From NCBI RefSeq assembly GCF_004405125.1, contig NZ_SORX01000002.1, positions 372,001 to 436,000 of the forward strand: DNA of 64,000 bases, in the 5' to 3' direction. Position numbers and translations under genes: made by a program. Shown here piece after piece: positions 48,440-56,735 of the stretch. The stretch's first letter is position 1, and each line of letters begins with the position of its first letter. The DNA is from Jeotgalibacillus salarius (GTDB taxonomy: Bacteria; Bacillota; Bacilli; Bacillales; Jeotgalibacillaceae). The notes beneath the pieces were generated by a model. That model saw nothing but the letters and a program-made list of their open reading frames with translations. It ran no database searches and was not told where the DNA came from.

Positions 48440-48540
48440 AAGTTGTCGGATGCTTCCGCGGCTGGATACTGAGCCATCAGGCTTCGCCTGTTCCGACTGT
48501 CCCTTCCTGCAGCAGGGAGTCACCGGCTTACGCTCCAATC
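48440..48540. repeat. GC-rich intergenic repeat, copy 2
   Basis: A GC-rich stretch between ansA and ypdA related to copy 1 (22330-22476). GGAGTCACCG-GCTTACGCTCC (48516-48536) matches it with one mismatch, and CTTCCGCG, GCTTCGCCTG and a GTCCCTTCC block align in the same order. It is shorter and more degenerate than copy 1. No gene is seen in the 303-base gap. Confidence 0.65.
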
Positions 48541-48600
48541 ATCAGCTGTGCAATATCCACTCTGGACTTTAACAAAGCCTTAATTATAATCGAATCAAAT

Positions 48601-48636
48601 AAAAAGATCCTGTGTCGTTTGACACAGGATCTTTTT
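48601..48636. terminator. Bidirectional terminator between ansA and ypdA
   Basis: A perfect 16-base stem (48601-48616 with 48621-48636) overlaps the ypdA stop and has A/T runs on both sides. Confidence 0.9.
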
Positions 48637-49594
48637 ATTTGACTTCAATTGATTCTGCAATTTGTCTGCCATGAAACCTTCCATTTTCAATGAAAATTTC
48701 ATTCGCGTTATTACCGGCGGCAATTACACCTGCGATATATATTCCCGGCACATTAGTCTCCATTGTTTCCGGATTAAATAATGGACGGCCTGTTTCATAA
48801 TCAATATCAACACCCATCTTTTCAATTAAAGAATGATCAGGGTGGTAGCCGATCATCGCAAATACAATATCATTTTTTATGGATATATCCTTGAAGCCGT
48901 CATTGTAAATTAATGACTTACTTTTTATTTCTTTTACTTCAGCATTAAAGATCATTGTAATCGCTTCGTTTTTAACTAACGCTTCAAACTCCGGAAGAAT
49001 CCAGGGTTTTATACTTTGTGAATATTCACTTCCCCTGTATAACACTGTCACTCTTGCACCGGCTTTTTGGAGTTCTATAGCTGAATCCACAGCAGAGTTT
49101 TTCCCGCCAATCACTACAACATCCATATCAAAAAATGGATGTGCTTCTTTGAAGTAATGATAAACTTTTTCTGAATCTGCGCCCGGACAAGTCAGTTTAT
49201 TTGGATGATCATAATATCCTGTTGCAACAACAACTTTTTCAGCAGTATACTTTTCTTTATCAGTCTGAATTGAAAACAAGTCACCTTCTTTTGTCACGCT
49301 CTCAACTTTTTCAAATCGATTAATCCTTAGGTCATGCCTTGATGCAACTTCTCTGTAATAAACTAAAGCCTGATTTCGTTTAGGCTTGTGCTGCTCAATA
49401 ATAAAAGGTACATTTCCTATTTCAAGTTTTTCACTGGATGAGAAAAACGTCTGATGAGTAGGATAATGATAAATTGCGTTCACAATGTTTCCTTTTTCAA
49501 TAATAAGCGGATTATAACCTTTATTTTTAAGCTCAATCGCCGCAGACAATCCACATGGACCACCACCAATGACGATTATTTGTTCATTTTTCAA
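48635..49594 (-). CDS. ypdA: Bacillithiol disulfide reductase YpdA/Bdr
   Basis: FAD- and NADPH-dependent enzyme that regenerates reduced bacillithiol. It has 319 residues: FAD-binding IGGGPCGLSAAIELKNKG at the N-terminus with the single conserved Cys14, NADPH-binding VVIGGKNSAVDSAIEL near residue 165, and GIYIAGVIAAGNNANEIF near the C-terminus. It pairs functionally with bshA and bshB1 elsewhere in the window. Confidence 0.93.
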   Translation of the reverse strand: MKNEQIIVIGGGPCGLSAAIELKNKGYNPLIIEKGNIVNAIYHYPTHQTFFSSSEKLEIGNVPFIIEQHKPKRNQALVYYREVASRHDLRINRFEKVESVTKEGDLFSIQTDKEKYTAEKVVVATGYYDHPNKLTCPGADSEKVYHYFKEAHPFFDMDVVVIGGKNSAVDSAIELQKAGARVTVLYRGSEYSQSIKPWILPEFEALVKNEAITMIFNAEVKEIKSKSLIYNDGFKDISIKNDIVFAMIGYHPDHSLIEKMGVDIDYETGRPLFNPETMETNVPGIYIAGVIAAGNNANEIFIENGRFHGRQIAESIEVK

Positions 49595-49646
49595 TTATTT
49601 CACTCCTCAATGTAAACCTGTCATAATCATGACAACCGATTATTAA

Positions 49647-49679
49647 AAAAACTCCTATTTTATAATAATAGGAGTTTTT
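49647..49679. terminator. Terminator of the CarH-like regulator gene
   Basis: A 13-base stem (49647-49659 with 49667-49679) has T-runs on either strand; on minus it follows the regulator stop at 49694. Confidence 0.88.
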
Positions 49680-49693
49680 GACGAACTACACAA

Positions 49694-50605
49694 TTAATTT
49701 GCAGGCATGTTTAAAGATTTGCTTATCCAGTCTTCCCAATCTTCTTTATTCAGACCGACCAGGTTTTTTTCAAAACCATCTCTTTCATCTTCATCCATTG
49801 AATTCACTGCATGTCCGCCTAAACCAATTACAAGCTCTTTATATTCACTTTCCAGATCTCTTATCAGATCCTTTGCTCTCGGAAGGTTTACTTTTAGCGT
49901 ACAAGACATAAATAAAAATTTTGGTTCTACAGTATCAAGAACTGTTTGAATATCTCCCTCTTTAATACTGGAACCCAGATAAATTACATTGAAACCTTTG
50001 CGACGGATAAAGAGCGTGAAAATTAATAGTCCCAGTTCATGCCATTCATCCGGAGAGCATACCGCAACTACCTTAGGGAGAAAATTATTCTGCGGGAAAG
50101 AATGCATTAATATCCCAATTCTCGATCTTAAAATGGAAGTAGCAAAATGTTCGTGTGCCGTCGTGATTCTTCCCTCTTCCCATAATAGTCCGATTTTAAT
50201 TAAAATACTGCCTAAAATATCAACCAGTACTTTATCCACGGTGTAAAGCGAAAAAGCTTCGTTAATCAGGTCATGAGCTTTACTTTCATCAAACTTCATT
50301 AATGCCCTTAATAAATCCTCTCTTAACAAAGTTAACTGATTTTCGTTTTTATCTATAGTTGTTATTTCTTCATGTTCCTGATCAGAAAGTGCTACAGCCT
50401 GGCTAATTGTGAATCCTGCATTTACTTTCGAAACCAGCCATTTAAGTTTTCTGATATGTTCATCTGTATAAAGCCTGTGCCCTGAGTCATTACGAACTGG
50501 TGCAATCATTTGATAACGCCTTTCCCAGGCCCTCAGCGTACCAGGTTGTATACCAATCATATTTGACACAGCTTTTATGTTATATTTTCCTTCTTCAGCT
50601 TTCAT
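49694..50605 (-). CDS. MerR-family regulator with a B12-binding domain (CarH/LitR-like photoreceptor)
   Basis: A 303-residue protein. Residues about 8-75 are a MerR DNA-binding domain (YNIKAVSNMIGIQPGTLRAWERRY). The middle helical bundle carries W142-x9-E152-H153, the motif that caps adenosylcobalamin in CarH. The C-terminal Rossmann domain has ExHxxG (DEWHELG, His189 as lower ligand). The W-to-His distance matches Thermus CarH within one residue. The residue after the Trp is Glu, not the His used by Thermus CarH for its light-state ligand. Family members repress in the dark and let go in light; that role here is inference. AGGAGG precedes the ATG. No carotenoid or photolyase gene is adjacent. 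Confidence 0.85.
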   Translation of the reverse strand: MKAEEGKYNIKAVSNMIGIQPGTLRAWERRYQMIAPVRNDSGHRLYTDEHIRKLKWLVSKVNAGFTISQAVALSDQEHEEITTIDKNENQLTLLREDLLRALMKFDESKAHDLINEAFSLYTVDKVLVDILGSILIKIGLLWEEGRITTAHEHFATSILRSRIGILMHSFPQNNFLPKVVAVCSPDEWHELGLLIFTLFIRRKGFNVIYLGSSIKEGDIQTVLDTVEPKFLFMSCTLKVNLPRAKDLIRDLESEYKELVIGLGGHAVNSMDEDERDGFEKNLVGLNKEDWEDWISKSLNMPAN

Positions 50606-50639
50606 GGCCAACCTCCTGATCCAGACTGTTTGATAATTA

Positions 50640-50668
50640 ATTATATATTTATTATACAAAGATGTAAA
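50640..50668 (-). promoter_or_regulatory. Promoter of the CarH-like gene
   Basis: On the minus strand TTTACA (50663-50668), exactly 17 bases, then TATAAT (50640-50645), about 35 bases before the start. Confidence 0.7.
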
Positions 50669-50677
50669 ATCTGTATA
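50653..50677. promoter_or_regulatory. Palindromic operator candidate over the promoter of the CarH-like gene
   Basis: TATACA (50653-50658) and TGTATA (50672-50677) form an inverted repeat around 13 bases, with an additional TGTA at 50663-50666 between them. It covers the -35 element, so binding would block transcription and suggests autorepression. CarH/LitR proteins bind repeated half-sites of TACA/TGTA type; the match is inference. Confidence 0.45.
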
Positions 50678-50694
50678 GGTTTTATATAACTATA

Positions 50695-51447
50695 TCAAAT
50701 AAAGTGAATCAGGTGTATCTCTGATTTTGCTCCAAGCCTCATCGGGATCAATGTAGTACCGTACCCGTTACTGATTAATTGACTGAATTGATGATGGTGT
50801 ACAAGACCGCCTTTGTCATAAGGACCAAATCCAAAAAACCTGATCTGCCCTCCGTGAGTATGACCGGATAATACGACTCTCACCTTAGATGCTTCAGAAA
50901 CGTTGGTCAGTTTTCGCGTGATCCTGGGATCATGACTTAACAGAATAATGTTTTCACCTTTAATATCGTTTAAAGCCAGGTTCAGGTTATCTTGCTGATA
51001 ATTAACATCTCCAACACCGGCAATGCTGATATGTTGATGACTCTCAATTTCAATTGAATCATTCTCTAGTACCACAATGCCCTCTTTTTCAAGAATTGAA
51101 GTCAGCTTGTTCTTATTCACTTCTTCATCGTTGTTTCCAAAAACAAAATATGCTTTTCCTGCATGAGACAGGAGTGCCGCATTATGTCTGACCCTTTCGT
51201 AAGGAACACCTCTTTCAGTAATATCTCCCCCGATCAGCACAATGTCTACTTCAGGTAAGGATGAAAACCATTGAGCAGAGATTTTACGACGGTGAATATC
51301 TGATATGAACAATACTTTTAAAGGTTGTTTAAGTGGTTCTTCACAAATTTTTATTTTGTGGGTAACCAGGTTATTTTCAAAAGCTCTTTTTATCATGAGT
51401 AGCCCGATGGCAATAAAAAAACCTGCCGCAGTATATACGTACTTCAT
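50695..51447 (-). CDS. ypbG: YpbG, membrane-anchored metallophosphoesterase
   Basis: A 250-residue calcineurin-like phosphoesterase with an N-terminal hydrophobic anchor (about 3-20). The metal motifs are all there: SDIHR, GGDITE, FGNNDE, SHDP and SGHTHGGQ. The substrate is unknown. In B. subtilis the gene is followed by ypbF and ypbE; here a CBS gene and ypbE lie upstream on the minus strand. Confidence 0.9.
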   Translation of the reverse strand: MKYVYTAAGFFIAIGLLMIKRAFENNLVTHKIKICEEPLKQPLKVLFISDIHRRKISAQWFSSLPEVDIVLIGGDITERGVPYERVRHNAALLSHAGKAYFVFGNNDEEVNKNKLTSILEKEGIVVLENDSIEIESHQHISIAGVGDVNYQQDNLNLALNDIKGENIILLSHDPRITRKLTNVSEASKVRVVLSGHTHGGQIRFFGFGPYDKGGLVHHHQFSQLISNGYGTTLIPMRLGAKSEIHLIHFI

Positions 51448-51785
51448 CTTTACCTCCTGAATTCACTTCCAAATCAATTTACACATTTTCTAATTATATA
51501 TGATGCAGATAGAAAACGACATTTATTTTGTCCAGTCTTCATATAACCCCCGCAGTTCTGTAGACGTAAGAAAGGATTCCATCAGAAACCCTTTGACTTT
51601 AGAAATGAAGTTTAGATGAATTCCTTTGTACTTTACAGCCGCCAATTGTGTTTAAGGTAGCAGGGGACTAATTGTCGGGCGTTTGAGATTCGCAAGCGCG
51701 TAAGTCAGAAATGTTAATCAGCATCCAGTTTTTGCAGAGCGAAAAAGAAAATCATTTTCCCGTCTGACGGGAAAATGATTAAGTA
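51448..51785. other. Intergenic region between the CBS gene and ypbG
   Basis: 338 bases. The end near the CBS gene is its terminator (51749-51781). Between about 51535 and 51745 lies sequence less AT-rich than normal spacers here, with short inverted repeats (for example AAAGG...CCTTT around 51572-51595) and the text CGGGCGTTTGAGATTCGC. No ORF, ribosome site or known RNA was recognised. It might be a decayed gene or a repeat. Confidence 0.5.
51749..51781 (-). terminator. Terminator of the CBS-domain gene
   Basis: A 14-base stem (51750-51763 with 51767-51780, three-base loop) follows the stop at 51786 and is trailed on the minus strand by TTCTTTTTC. Confidence 0.85.
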
Positions 51786-52418
51786 CTAATCTTCCTTTAT
51801 ATCAAGAATTCTGAAACCGGATTTTTCGAGTTTCTTTAAAAACTTCTCCAAGTTATCTTTCTTCTCTATTTTTAAAACGATTCTTCTTACAAGCTTATCA
51901 GTTTCATCAAACGTGACAAGGGAAATAACTGATTCGTGAAATTGTTGGATAATTTCCGCAAGACGTGAGATTCTGCCTTCAGTTTCTACAGAAGTGAATG
52001 CAATACGCACACCGTTTTTGTGCATCCCGAATGCACTTCTAAACTGATTAAAAACATCGTATCTCGTTACAATTCCTTTAAATCTTCTATCAGGATCCAC
52101 TACTGACATGAGAGGGAAATCGTTTAACTGATACAATGTTGTTTCAAAAATTTCGTCTCCCTGCAAATAGTTATCCTGGTGTGTTAAAATATCTCCTGCC
52201 TGATTTGTTTCATAGAATTCTTCTTTTGTTTTACCTGATTTAAAGAACGCCTGATAAATGTGGTATCTGGTTGTAACTCCCTCATATGTATCACCGTTTA
52301 GAACAGGAAGCGCATCCACTTCTTTTTCCTCAAGTAAATTTATTACTCGTTCAATCGACTCATCAGCTTGAACAGTGTAGCATTTTGATGCAGGTACCAT
52401 CGCACTTTTTACAAACAT
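51786..52418 (-). CDS. CBS-domain pair protein with a C-terminal ACT-like region
   Basis: A 210-residue soluble protein. Two CBS domains (about 4-55 and 75-130, the second with FPLMSVVDPDRRFKGIVTRYDVF) likely bind an adenine nucleotide; residues about 135-208 resemble the ACT-like tail of AcuB-type proteins. Its target is unknown. It takes the place of ypbF in the B. subtilis order. The ATG at 52418 is eight bases after GGGG; a GTG three codons upstream is rejected. Confidence 0.82.
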   Translation of the reverse strand: MFVKSAMVPASKCYTVQADESIERVINLLEEKEVDALPVLNGDTYEGVTTRYHIYQAFFKSGKTKEEFYETNQAGDILTHQDNYLQGDEIFETTLYQLNDFPLMSVVDPDRRFKGIVTRYDVFNQFRSAFGMHKNGVRIAFTSVETEGRISRLAEIIQQFHESVISLVTFDETDKLVRRIVLKIEKKDNLEKFLKKLEKSGFRILDIKED

Positions 52419-52499
52419 TTCATTCACCCCAATTGATTAATTACAGCTTAGCTGTCTATATAGTTATTCTATAACTTATATATAAAACCCTTTATCCAA

Positions 52500-53195
52500 T
52501 TAAGGTAACTGCAAAACCTGTCCAACATATATTTCATTGTCACCCAGTCCATTCAGCTGCTTTAATTGTTCAACCCCGTCAGGTCCGAGACCATAATTAA
52601 CCGATATTCGATATAATGTCTCGTTTGCCTGAACAGTATGTGTACTACCTGATGGCGACCCTGCTTCATTTGAAGAATCCTGAGGTTCTTCCACTGGCTC
52701 TTCAACCGGCTCCTCCTCTGCAGGTGCTTCAGGTGATTCAGCAGGCTCCTCAATCGGTTCTTCAACCGTTTCTTCTACTGTTTCCTCAAGCGGCTCTTCT
52801 TCAGCTTCTTCAGCCGGAACACCTTCTTGATTGTCATCATTGCTGATGGTACCCGCTAATACTGGTTCAGCTTTATCACTTAAAGCGGTTTCTCTATTTT
52901 TTTCGATCTGAAACTCATTTGAATTTTCTAATGTGGCATTTGTAATACTCGACTCATTGTTTGAGAAAAGAAAAATTGATACTAATACAACAGTTAAAGG
53001 CAGCAGGACAAATGATGCCAGCAAAAGTCCGATTAAAGGGAACGGTTTTTTGTTTGATTTTTTTTCTTCTCTCTTCTTACTGTGCAATTCCAATCTGGAT
53101 TTAACATTGCTGTCTTCACGGGCATCATCTTTTTTTGAAGCCAATATTTCTTTACGGTCTTTTTCAGCCCTGTCTCTGTAAGGATCTCTTTTCAT
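52500..53195 (-). CDS. ypbE: YpbE, LysM-domain membrane protein
   Basis: A 231-residue protein: a basic cytoplasmic N-terminus (about 1-50), one membrane segment (about 53-77), a long low-complexity linker rich in Glu, Pro and Val (about 125-175) and a C-terminal LysM domain (about 185-231, HTVQANETLYRISVNYG). It likely tethers peptidoglycan to the membrane from outside. It lies upstream of the CBS gene and one base downstream of ypbD. Confidence 0.87.
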   Translation of the reverse strand: MKRDPYRDRAEKDRKEILASKKDDAREDSNVKSRLELHSKKREEKKSNKKPFPLIGLLLASFVLLPLTVVLVSIFLFSNNESSITNATLENSNEFQIEKNRETALSDKAEPVLAGTISNDDNQEGVPAEEAEEEPLEETVEETVEEPIEEPAESPEAPAEEEPVEEPVEEPQDSSNEAGSPSGSTHTVQANETLYRISVNYGLGPDGVEQLKQLNGLGDNEIYVGQVLQLP

Positions 53196-53196
53196 A

Positions 53197-53766
53197 TTAA
53201 ACCCCTTCTTTATAAGAATAATGAATATAAATACCTAATATATAGTCTATTATAAAGTGAATGATGATAACTGACCATAGACTTTCGGTATATTCATACA
53301 CAAAACCCAAAAGAAAACTTAATATAGCAACATTTATAAACAAAAATATATTTTTCAAATATCGTACATGAACAGCGATAAATACAATGCTTGCAGTCAG
53401 GATTCCAAAGTGTGTCTGAATCACACCTCTAAAAAGCAATTCCTCACTAAACGCGATCAGCATAGTGACAAATAATATTTGTGTCGGGGACAGACAGCTA
53501 AAAAGACGGATATTAATACCACCATCATAAAACGCTTTTTCGGGAAGATATTTCATCAGTATCAGATCAACAGCAACGCAAAACACACCGATCATAAAAC
53601 CGGTCAATACTACTTTGCTGTTCAATTTAAATATTAAAGTAAAGTCAGATAACTGACCAAATAATATAAGTCCCAGTAATACCGAGAGTGCAAGCAACAT
53701 GATTTGCGTATAAAGAACAGCAAGTTTTAATAAGTGACACGGATAATTTTCAATATCATGTGTCAT
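53197..53766 (-). CDS. ypbD: YpbD, CPBP-family intramembrane metalloprotease
   Basis: A 189-residue membrane protein (CAAX protease and bacteriocin-processing family) with about five hydrophobic segments. Motif 1 SEELLFRG and the later His positions (VHVRYL and IIHFIIDY) are present, so it may be active. Its substrate is unknown. The ATG lies within the end of recQ (11-base overlap) with a poor ribosome site, pointing to translational coupling. Confidence 0.85.
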   Translation of the reverse strand: MTHDIENYPCHLLKLAVLYTQIMLLALSVLLGLILFGQLSDFTLIFKLNSKVVLTGFMIGVFCVAVDLILMKYLPEKAFYDGGINIRLFSCLSPTQILFVTMLIAFSEELLFRGVIQTHFGILTASIVFIAVHVRYLKNIFLFINVAILSFLLGFVYEYTESLWSVIIIHFIIDYILGIYIHYSYKEGV

Positions 53767-55204
53767 TTGTTCTTACTGCAAAAAGCTTATCCAGCTTTTC
53801 CTTCCAGCTGAAATTAATTTGTTGTTGACTTTGTTCAGACACAGAAATTTTAGTCAGCCCACAAAGATCGCAGCAGTTATTATGATTAACGAAGAGTGTC
53901 TCCTGAAAAAAAGAAAGAAGTTTTTCTCTTCTGCAATATTCTGTGTCTATATAGCTTTTCATTTCCATTACTTTTTGGCGCTTACTAACAATTCTTTTTT
54001 CAAGTGCACGATCTATTTCTTTTTCCCACTCTGTACCTGATTGATTTTCTGCGTAATATGTTAATACTCTGAGTTGTGTATCTGACAGCATTAGCTCCTG
54101 TTGAATCAATTCAAAAGGCTTACCCCTTTTGAATTGAACATAAAATTCTCTAATCTGGTCCAACGTCGGTTTCTCTATTTCAGCAAGCTGGAGAGGAATA
54201 AACTCATCATTGCCACTGTATAACAATATAGATTGAGCCGGCTCCCCGTCTCTGCCTGACCTGCCAATCTCCTGAAGAAAATTCTCAATGGAAGAAGGCA
54301 TATGAAAATGCACGACAGAGCGAATATTTTCTTTATTGATACCCATTCCAAAAGCATTTGTCGCAAATATCCAATCCAGTTGACCAGCTATGAACTGCTG
54401 CTGTATAAGAATTCTCTGGTCATTTTCAATATCTCCATGATAGACTGCTGAACGGATATTTTGTTCCGAAGCTGCAGCCTGAAGGGCCTCCGCTTTCTTT
54501 TTGCTTGAGAAAAAAACGATCCCCGGCGATGGTTCTTTTGATACAATGGATAGCAGTTTTTGTTCTTTTTCTTCCACACTCGACAGTTTGACAACGTCTA
54601 AAGAAATATTTGGCCGGTTAACTGAAAAAACCCATTCTTTCCATCCCGATAAATTTAATCTTTCAGCTATATCTTTTCTGATTTCATTTGTAGCAGTTGC
54701 AGTTAGTGCAAGTGTACAGGGATTGTTTAACGTACGCTTTAATTCACCAAGCTTTAGATAATCAGGTCTGAAATCAGGACCCCACTGTGAGATACAGTGC
54801 GCTTCGTCAATTACCAGAAGGCCTATTCCGATTTCTTTAATTTTATGTAAAACTTCCTTCGAATTCAGCATTTCAGGTGATAAGAATATAAAACGAAAAG
54901 CTTCCAGACGATCTATCAGAAATTTCTTTTCTTTAAAAGACAAAAAAGAATTTAATGCTGCAGCTCTTTTTTCGCCGCGCAGTTTAATCTGATCCACTTG
55001 GTCCTGCATTAATGACAACAATGGTGAAATAATTAAAACCCGCTCATTGTTTACATAAGAAGGATATTGATAACAAAGACTTTTACCTGTTCCAGTAGGT
55101 AACATTGCAATTGTATCCTGACGATTCAAAACTGATTGTATAATTTCTTTTTGTCCTGTTCGGAATGAACGATACCCAAATTTTTCTGCAAGTAGTTTTT
55201 CCAT
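53756..55204 (-). CDS. recQ: RecQ-family ATP-dependent DNA helicase (short form)
   Basis: A 482-residue 3'-5' helicase. Seen: RTGQKEIIQSVLNRQD, Walker A LPTGTGKSLCYQ (about 35-46), DEAH box VIDEAHCISQWGPDFRPDY, motif VI QEIGRSGRDGEPA and the zinc cysteines in EYCRREKLLSFF and NNCCDLCG. There is no HRDC domain. The first 79 bases overlap the 3' end of ypbB in another frame; the start is needed because the Q-motif follows at once. Together with ypbB it may make a split version of longer RecQ proteins. Confidence 0.94.
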   Translation of the reverse strand: MEKLLAEKFGYRSFRTGQKEIIQSVLNRQDTIAMLPTGTGKSLCYQYPSYVNNERVLIISPLLSLMQDQVDQIKLRGEKRAAALNSFLSFKEKKFLIDRLEAFRFIFLSPEMLNSKEVLHKIKEIGIGLLVIDEAHCISQWGPDFRPDYLKLGELKRTLNNPCTLALTATATNEIRKDIAERLNLSGWKEWVFSVNRPNISLDVVKLSSVEEKEQKLLSIVSKEPSPGIVFFSSKKKAEALQAAASEQNIRSAVYHGDIENDQRILIQQQFIAGQLDWIFATNAFGMGINKENIRSVVHFHMPSSIENFLQEIGRSGRDGEPAQSILLYSGNDEFIPLQLAEIEKPTLDQIREFYVQFKRGKPFELIQQELMLSDTQLRVLTYYAENQSGTEWEKEIDRALEKRIVSKRQKVMEMKSYIDTEYCRREKLLSFFQETLFVNHNNCCDLCGLTKISVSEQSQQQINFSWKEKLDKLFAVRTNDT

Positions 55205-56256
55205 GCGAGTCCATCCCTTTCTGTTTTGGCCAGCACCAATCTGATTTGAAAATACTCCGCCTCGGGTACGGCGTCTTTAATATACTTCAAGCGGTTACTT
55301 CCGGATTGTACAGCATTAATCCGCTCTGCGGTTTCTTTAGGAACATAAGGATCGATCTCGAAATTTTTATCTAATAACGCAACTTCAAGAACATGATCTT
55401 CAATTGTACTTCTTTTTAAATTTCGAATTGCAGAGATTCTATCTATTGAAAAGTTTTTTGACAAATATTTTTTCGTTTCTAAAGTCGATTTAGTGTATGG
55501 AATGGCTTTTTCAACCTGAAGTTCCATCATGTTGAACAATAGCGGGTAATGATCACGATTTTTTTCAATGATAGCAAAGATAAAATGAAGTCCATTCACA
55601 AATCTCATATGAATTTCATCGATTTCACAATTCATTTTTTCAGCAAGCTGTCTATTCGTTAACCCAATCATTCCGTAACCAGATAGTTTTTGAACGATCA
55701 GTTCCGGTGTATCCGGATAGTTGTCGCTTAACAGATTGGTCAGCTCTTTATGTAATTCGGATGCATAATTGGATAAATCTTTACCATATTCCCTTATCTT
55801 ATGTCTGACCCAATTTTGGGACTGAACATCCCGGTTTATCGGTAAAAACTGAAATTCCTGGTGAATAAGATTTGAAGTTGTTTGCACCATAAGGGTTAAT
55901 CTATTCCAAAATAATAAAGTGATTTCGTGGTATTTCCACCCATTTAAAAAAAACATGAATTGTTTCTCAGAAAAAAACCTGATTAATTGTTCTTTGCCTT
56001 TCTGGGTAACAATATATTTGGATTGTTCAATCTCCTTGATTAATCCGCTTTTTTCAAGATGGTTTATTTTATGATCATAGATTTCCCTTGAAAGTGATGG
56101 ATAAGTTTGAAATAAAGGGGAAATTCCAAACAATTGTGCATCCTGAATTGTCTGGGAAGTTTTTTTTCCTTTGAGAAGATGATAGATAGAGGATTGAGTT
56201 CTTTCGCCATTTATCAAATCGAGGCCAACGAGTGCATTAGAATCAAAATAATTCAT
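55126..56256 (-). CDS. ypbB: YpbB, helix-turn-helix protein partnered with RecQ
   Basis: A 376-residue protein whose C-terminal part (about 275-320, RISAIRNLKRSTIEDHVLEVALLD) is a helix-turn-helix domain also found at the C-terminus of some RecQ proteins. The N-terminal 250 residues are helical and not recognised. AAGGAG precedes the ATG. It overlaps recQ by 79 bases and is divergent from fer. A role with RecQ in recombination is inferred from this arrangement. Confidence 0.87.
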   Translation of the reverse strand: MNYFDSNALVGLDLINGERTQSSIYHLLKGKKTSQTIQDAQLFGISPLFQTYPSLSREIYDHKINHLEKSGLIKEIEQSKYIVTQKGKEQLIRFFSEKQFMFFLNGWKYHEITLLFWNRLTLMVQTTSNLIHQEFQFLPINRDVQSQNWVRHKIREYGKDLSNYASELHKELTNLLSDNYPDTPELIVQKLSGYGMIGLTNRQLAEKMNCEIDEIHMRFVNGLHFIFAIIEKNRDHYPLLFNMMELQVEKAIPYTKSTLETKKYLSKNFSIDRISAIRNLKRSTIEDHVLEVALLDKNFEIDPYVPKETAERINAVQSGSNRLKYIKDAVPEAEYFQIRLVLAKTERDGLAWKNYLQKNLGIVHSEQDKKKLYNQF

Positions 56257-56366
56257 AGAGAATCTCCTTCGTTTTGTTGGTAGACTTATATTAACATTCT
56301 ACAACAATATATAACAGTTTTCTTCGTCCTGGATGCGGGTATTATGAAAATAAGTGCCCTTCAGTA

Positions 56367-56395
56367 TTGAAAATCAAAACGTGTACGAGTAAAAT
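56367..56395 (+). promoter_or_regulatory. Sigma-A promoter for fer
   Basis: TTGAAA (56367-56372), a 17-base spacer and TAAAAT (56390-56395), about 54 bases before the fer start on the plus strand. Confidence 0.65.
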
Positions 56396-56397
56396 AA

Positions 56398-56697
<300 letters not shown>

Positions 56698-56699
56698 AG

Positions 56700-56735
56700 A
56701 AAAGCTCCGTTTACTCAAAACGGAGCTTTTTTTTA
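56700..56735. terminator. Bidirectional terminator between fer and rsiX
   Basis: An 11-base stem (56702-56712 with 56718-56728) follows fer with eight T on plus; on minus it follows the rsiX stop with TTTTCTTT. Confidence 0.9.
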
